From: Saccoglossus kowalevskii
Lineage: Eukaryota > Hemichordata > Enteropneusta > Harrimaniidae
Assembly: GCF_000003605.2 (NCBI RefSeq)
Contig: NW_003156733.1
Span: forward strand, 19,108 to 40,004
Direction: 5' to 3'
DNA: 20,897 bases
Made by a program: the position numbers and the translations under genes. The stretch's first letter is position 1. Each line of letters starts with the position of its first letter. Under the pieces are notes generated by a model. The model was not told the origin of the DNA, did not search any database, and saw only the letters and a list, made by a program, of their open reading frames with translations. Below are positions 18,476-20,897 of this stretch, piece by piece.

Positions 18476-19375
18476 TTTCACAAGACTCCGGTTATCCATA
18501 GAAAGCCGATTAACCTGCCTCTGCCTGTCAATGTGACCATCACGCCACACAACGTGACCGGCGACTCGGACAAACAAGGAGAAAAATACGGTTACCTTCA
18601 ACCAAAAAACGAGACGGTCGTGCCAAATATAGCTCATTTTATCTGGTTTTCTTGTCACATGTTCAAATTTGAAAACCTTATCAGTATTCTAAGCGCACAC
18701 AGAATTATGCAAGCAGAGCGAATTCTGTTCCACACTGACTGCGAACCAGAAAGCAAGTGGTGGAAACAAGCCAAATTACTCATACCTGTTTTAGAGGTTG
18801 TACAAAAAACGCCACCTACGGAAGTATTCGGTAAAACGCTAAATCCAATATGGCCGCACCAGGCCGCAGACGTTGCTAGGTTACATATACTGAGGGAGAT
18901 GGGAGGAGTTTCTTTTGATATCAACACTTTCATAGTGGCGCCACTGGAACCTCTTCGTTTCTATGACTACGTTGTCGCCATACCAGTTGAAAAACACTTA
19001 AATTATAGCATAATTCTTGCAAACAGGGACGCAGAATTTCTTCAGTATCACAACGAAAGTTACAAAGATTATGATATCTTCTGCAAATCTTGTACCACGG
19101 TTAAACGGCTACACGAAGTGACTTCTGCGTATATTAACGCCGTGCACATTGAACAAGCAAGCATGACAACGCCCTCAGTGGCAGATTGGAGATCACTTTT
19201 TAACCGGAAATACGATTGGCAGAATGAACATTTCACCATACCTGTCTGGATGGATAAATACATGGGCGACACTGAACTCGAAGACATTACCCCAGAAAAC
19301 ATACAGCAATTAGACACAGCGTTTGGTGAAATGTGTCGATATATTTATTATGGTTCTCCTGATTTGATACAGTGA
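18476..19375 (+). CDS. Glycosyltransferase gene B, catalytic (second coding) exon, DXD-type family
   Basis: This exon encodes residues 56-354 of gene B, a predicted Golgi or ER type II glycosyltransferase of the Gly_transf_sug (DXD) family. The specific sugar and acceptor are unknown. The acceptor TTATTATTATAG (AG at 18474-18475) gives phase 0, and the stop is TGA at 19373-19375. Motifs in whole-protein numbering: VVPNIAHFIWFSC (~103-115), FENLISILSAHR (~120), ILFHTDCEP (~138), PPTEVFGKTLNP (~168), ARLHILREMGGVSFDIN (~189-205), FYDYVVAIP (~217), CxxC at 258/261, EHFTIPVWMD (~306-315) and FGEMCRYIYYG (~338). The nucleotide-sugar motif is Asp203-Ile-Asn205 rather than DXD, the same change as in gene A. 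N-glycosylation sites NVT, NET, NYS and NES suit a lumenal domain. The frame is intact with no stops. It is much like gene A in the first two thirds and diverges toward the C-terminus. Confidence 0.9.
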   Translation, partial: FHKTPVIHRKPINLPLPVNVTITPHNVTGDSDKQGEKYGYLQPKNETVVPNIAHFIWFSCHMFKFENLISILSAHRIMQAERILFHTDCEPESKWWKQAKLLIPVLEVVQKTPPTEVFGKTLNPIWPHQAADVARLHILREMGGVSFDINTFIVAPLEPLRFYDYVVAIPVEKHLNYSIILANRDAEFLQYHNESYKDYDIFCKSCTTVKRLHEVTSAYINAVHIEQASMTTPSVADWRSLFNRKYDWQNEHFTIPVWMDKYMGDTELEDITPENIQQLDTAFGEMCRYIYYGSPDLIQ

Positions 19376-19849
19376 CAACTTTGTTTCTGACATGAACTTG
19401 ATAATAATCTAGACCAGATTGATGATCATTTCCGCGGCTCGCGCTCGTTAATAACTTAATTTTTTAAGTTCCACGTCTTCATGCTGATGGAAACACATGA
19501 TTTTCATGTTCAAGTCATCTTTTAGAATGAAATGCATCCTGACTTGAGGCTTCCTTAACATTGTCTGAAAATCTTGAAGTTCGGTTGAAACAATGGGTTG
19601 TCCAAATTCAAGTTTTTAAAATGTAGCAGAAATGTATCTCAGGAAAAGCGATCAAGGTGTTTTTCCCACTTCGTATTATATGCTGAACACATCACACTGA
19701 TTAATTGTGATCACTATCACGATGAGAAATGCTAAAATTGCTTGCTTTGGCAAAAAATCCTTTCCACTGAAGAGAGTCTGCATTCCACCGAAACAAGGTT
19801 ACGTTGTATAATCACTCAACGGTGTTTGTATGATTTACTTTTTTTTCAG
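19376..19849 (+). other. Downstream region of gene B, probably 3' UTR
   Basis: AT-rich with no coding potential recognised. There is no AATAAA directly after the gene B stop; the first clear one is at 20018. This stretch therefore may be 3' UTR, or an intron before the candidate exon at 19850. Confidence 0.4.
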
Positions 19850-19948
19850 GAGAGTCTTCGAAAATTAAATTTCGGGATTCTGTCGGATACGATTTCTCAT
19901 GAAGTGTTGACAAAACTGAACCCTTACGACGTCCAAAGGGCTCAGTAA
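19850..19948 (+). CDS. Candidate terminal exon, product not recognised
   Basis: A strong acceptor (TTTACTTTTTTTTCAG, AG at 19848-19849) precedes a 32-codon open stretch in phase 0. It starts ESLRKLNFGILSDTISHEV, ends NPYDVQRAQ and stops with TAA. A polyadenylation signal follows 70 nt later. The composition is protein-like and more balanced than the AT-rich surroundings. It could be the last exon of another gene, an alternative 3' exon of gene B, or chance. No upstream partner exon and no family were identified. Confidence 0.35.
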   Translation, partial: ESLRKLNFGILSDTISHEVLTKLNPYDVQRAQ

Positions 19949-20017
19949 GAAGTGTTCTACAGATCATACAAGTGAAAATACAACTTTAATTTGTAAAAAC
20001 AAAATTATTTACAGATT

Positions 20018-20023
20018 AATAAA
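20018..20023 (+). promoter_or_regulatory. Putative polyadenylation signal
   Basis: AATAAA on the plus strand, 70 nt after the stop of the candidate exon and about 640 nt after the gene B stop. It could serve either. Confidence 0.4.
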
Positions 20024-20156
20024 CATAATGTAAACGTAATGATGTCGTCATTCGTGTCAATCCACATTGCAGGAAATTGCGAAAACTGTAATACACGCCA
20101 ATATAGTGGCAATGACTCTCAAATTGCTTGTGTCATAGTGTGACCATTACTGACTA

Positions 20157-20255
20157 ATTTGCATCCCAAGCCTCGCTTTCAGACTGCAACGATACGATAC
20201 GCTCGATTCCCCAAAAATAAGTCAATCAGTGTGATAGCGAGGCTTGGAACTCAAA
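20157..20255. repeat. Short foldback element (~100 bp)
   Basis: The left arm ATTTGCATCCCAAGCCTCGC and the reversed right arm ATTTGAGTTCCAAGCCTCGC share CCAAGCCTCGCT and most flanking bases. They enclose a ~50-bp loop with GATACGATACGCTCGATT. This probably represents a small MITE or a hairpin remnant. No target duplication is clear. Confidence 0.6.
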
Positions 20256-20566
20256 TGGTTACCAACGGCAGAGGTATGATAAAAGCGAATTACGCATGCT
20301 CAGGAATGACCCGAGACGTAAATGGCCGTTGAGATCTCGTTGGGAGTGCGAGATCCTCGAGATTTGTATGATCTCATAATCGCTGTACCACATGATCGCC
20401 CGTAAAAAGTGTCAGGTGACAAAAAATATATAAAACAATATGCACACATTCGCAAACGAATGCGCATACATTCAGGCTATAAATTTAACATATACATATG
20501 GCATGTGTTACATGTTTTTCGATTCTGGGAGCTTTATAATAATGATGCAAATGTTCTGAATGAACC
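20256..20566. other. Spacer before the minisatellite
   Basis: It holds short GAGATCTCG and CGAGAT palindromic words near 20331-20365. ATGTGTTACATG (20505) resembles the core of the repeat that follows. No gene was seen. Confidence 0.45.
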
Positions 20567-20897
20567 AAACGATTGTGGGTTACATGTAACACAGTTATTT
20601 CCATAGGCGACAATGAACTAAACGATTGTGGGTTACATGTAACACAGTTATTTCCATAGGCGACAATGAACTAAACGATTGTGGGTTACATGTAACCCAG
20701 TTATTTCCATAGGCGACAATGAACTAAACGATTGTGGGTTACATGTAACACAGTTATTTCCATAGGCGACAATGAACTAAACGATTGTGGGTTACATGTA
20801 ACACAGTTATTTCCATAGGCGACAATGAACTAAACGATTGTGGGGTACATGTAACACAGTTATTTCAATAGGCGACAACGAACTAAACGATTGTGGG
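20567..20897. repeat. 53-bp minisatellite, at least 6.2 copies, cut by the window end
   Basis: Units start with AAACGATTGTGGG at 20567, 20620, 20673, 20726, 20779, 20832 and 20885, an exact 53-bp period. Units are nearly identical. Differences include CCCAG for CACAG in unit 3, GGGGTAC for GGGTTAC and TTTCAATAG for TTTCCATAG in unit 6, and AACGAACT near its end. All units but the sixth carry the perfect palindrome GTTACATGTAAC. Stops occur in the unit, so it is not coding. Confidence 0.97.

Noticed and set aside
18655..19317. Minus-strand frames opposite gene B
   Set aside because: They are antisense shadows of the conserved catalytic exon.
1..20897. CRISPR array, bacterial operon or defence system
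   Set aside because: The 53-bp array has no spacers and is a plain minisatellite. Gene structure, introns and repeats are those of an animal genome.

Overview
This window is intron-rich, AT-rich animal nuclear DNA. Compact exons with GT-AG splice sites are separated by kilobases of non-coding sequence full of interspersed repeats, MITEs and microsatellites. The genes, the repeat types (tandem GGAC and TCTG blocks with conserved flanks, TTAA-flanked MITEs) and the small paralogous glycosyltransferase family suggest a marine invertebrate, most likely a lophotrochozoan such as a mollusc. The species cannot be fixed from sequence alone. No bacterial, organellar or intact viral gene was seen.

Layout: (1) 1-445 is an interspersed repeat of tandem ~170-bp monomers ending in a GGAC-rich tail and a hairpin. 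(2) 631-3099 holds two copies of one MITE in opposite orientation, about 2.1 kb apart, with a broken, unrecognised plus-strand gene between them. (3) 3338-4640 (minus strand) is the 5' end of an adenylate kinase gene, AK2-like. It has a clear first coding exon at 4402-4488 and, about 1 kb into the intron, a second P-loop exon-like copy with a GC splice donor. The remaining AK exons are not in the window. (4) 5067-5410 is a TCTG microsatellite with an associated tandem repeat, and 6262-6425 is a TTAA-flanked MITE. (5) 7811-11477 (minus) is glycosyltransferase gene A in two coding exons. (6) 11478-14041 is the head-to-head intergenic region, with a compound microsatellite and a CpG-dense patch. 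(7) 14042-19375 (plus) is glycosyltransferase gene B in two coding exons, whose 4.3-kb intron holds more MITEs. (8) 19376-20897 holds a possible extra terminal exon, a polyadenylation signal, a foldback element and a 53-bp minisatellite that runs off the end.

The main biology is the divergent gene pair A and B. They are paralogues of the glycosyltransferase 'sugar-binding region containing DXD motif' type (Gly_transf_sug). Each has a short first exon encoding a cytosolic tail and a signal anchor, a phase-0 intron directly after an ATG codon, and one ~900-bp catalytic exon. They are predicted type II membrane proteins of the Golgi or ER. Both have Asp-X-Asn where the family norm is Asp-X-Asp. 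They probably arose by inverted duplication. No functional link with the adenylate kinase gene is evident.
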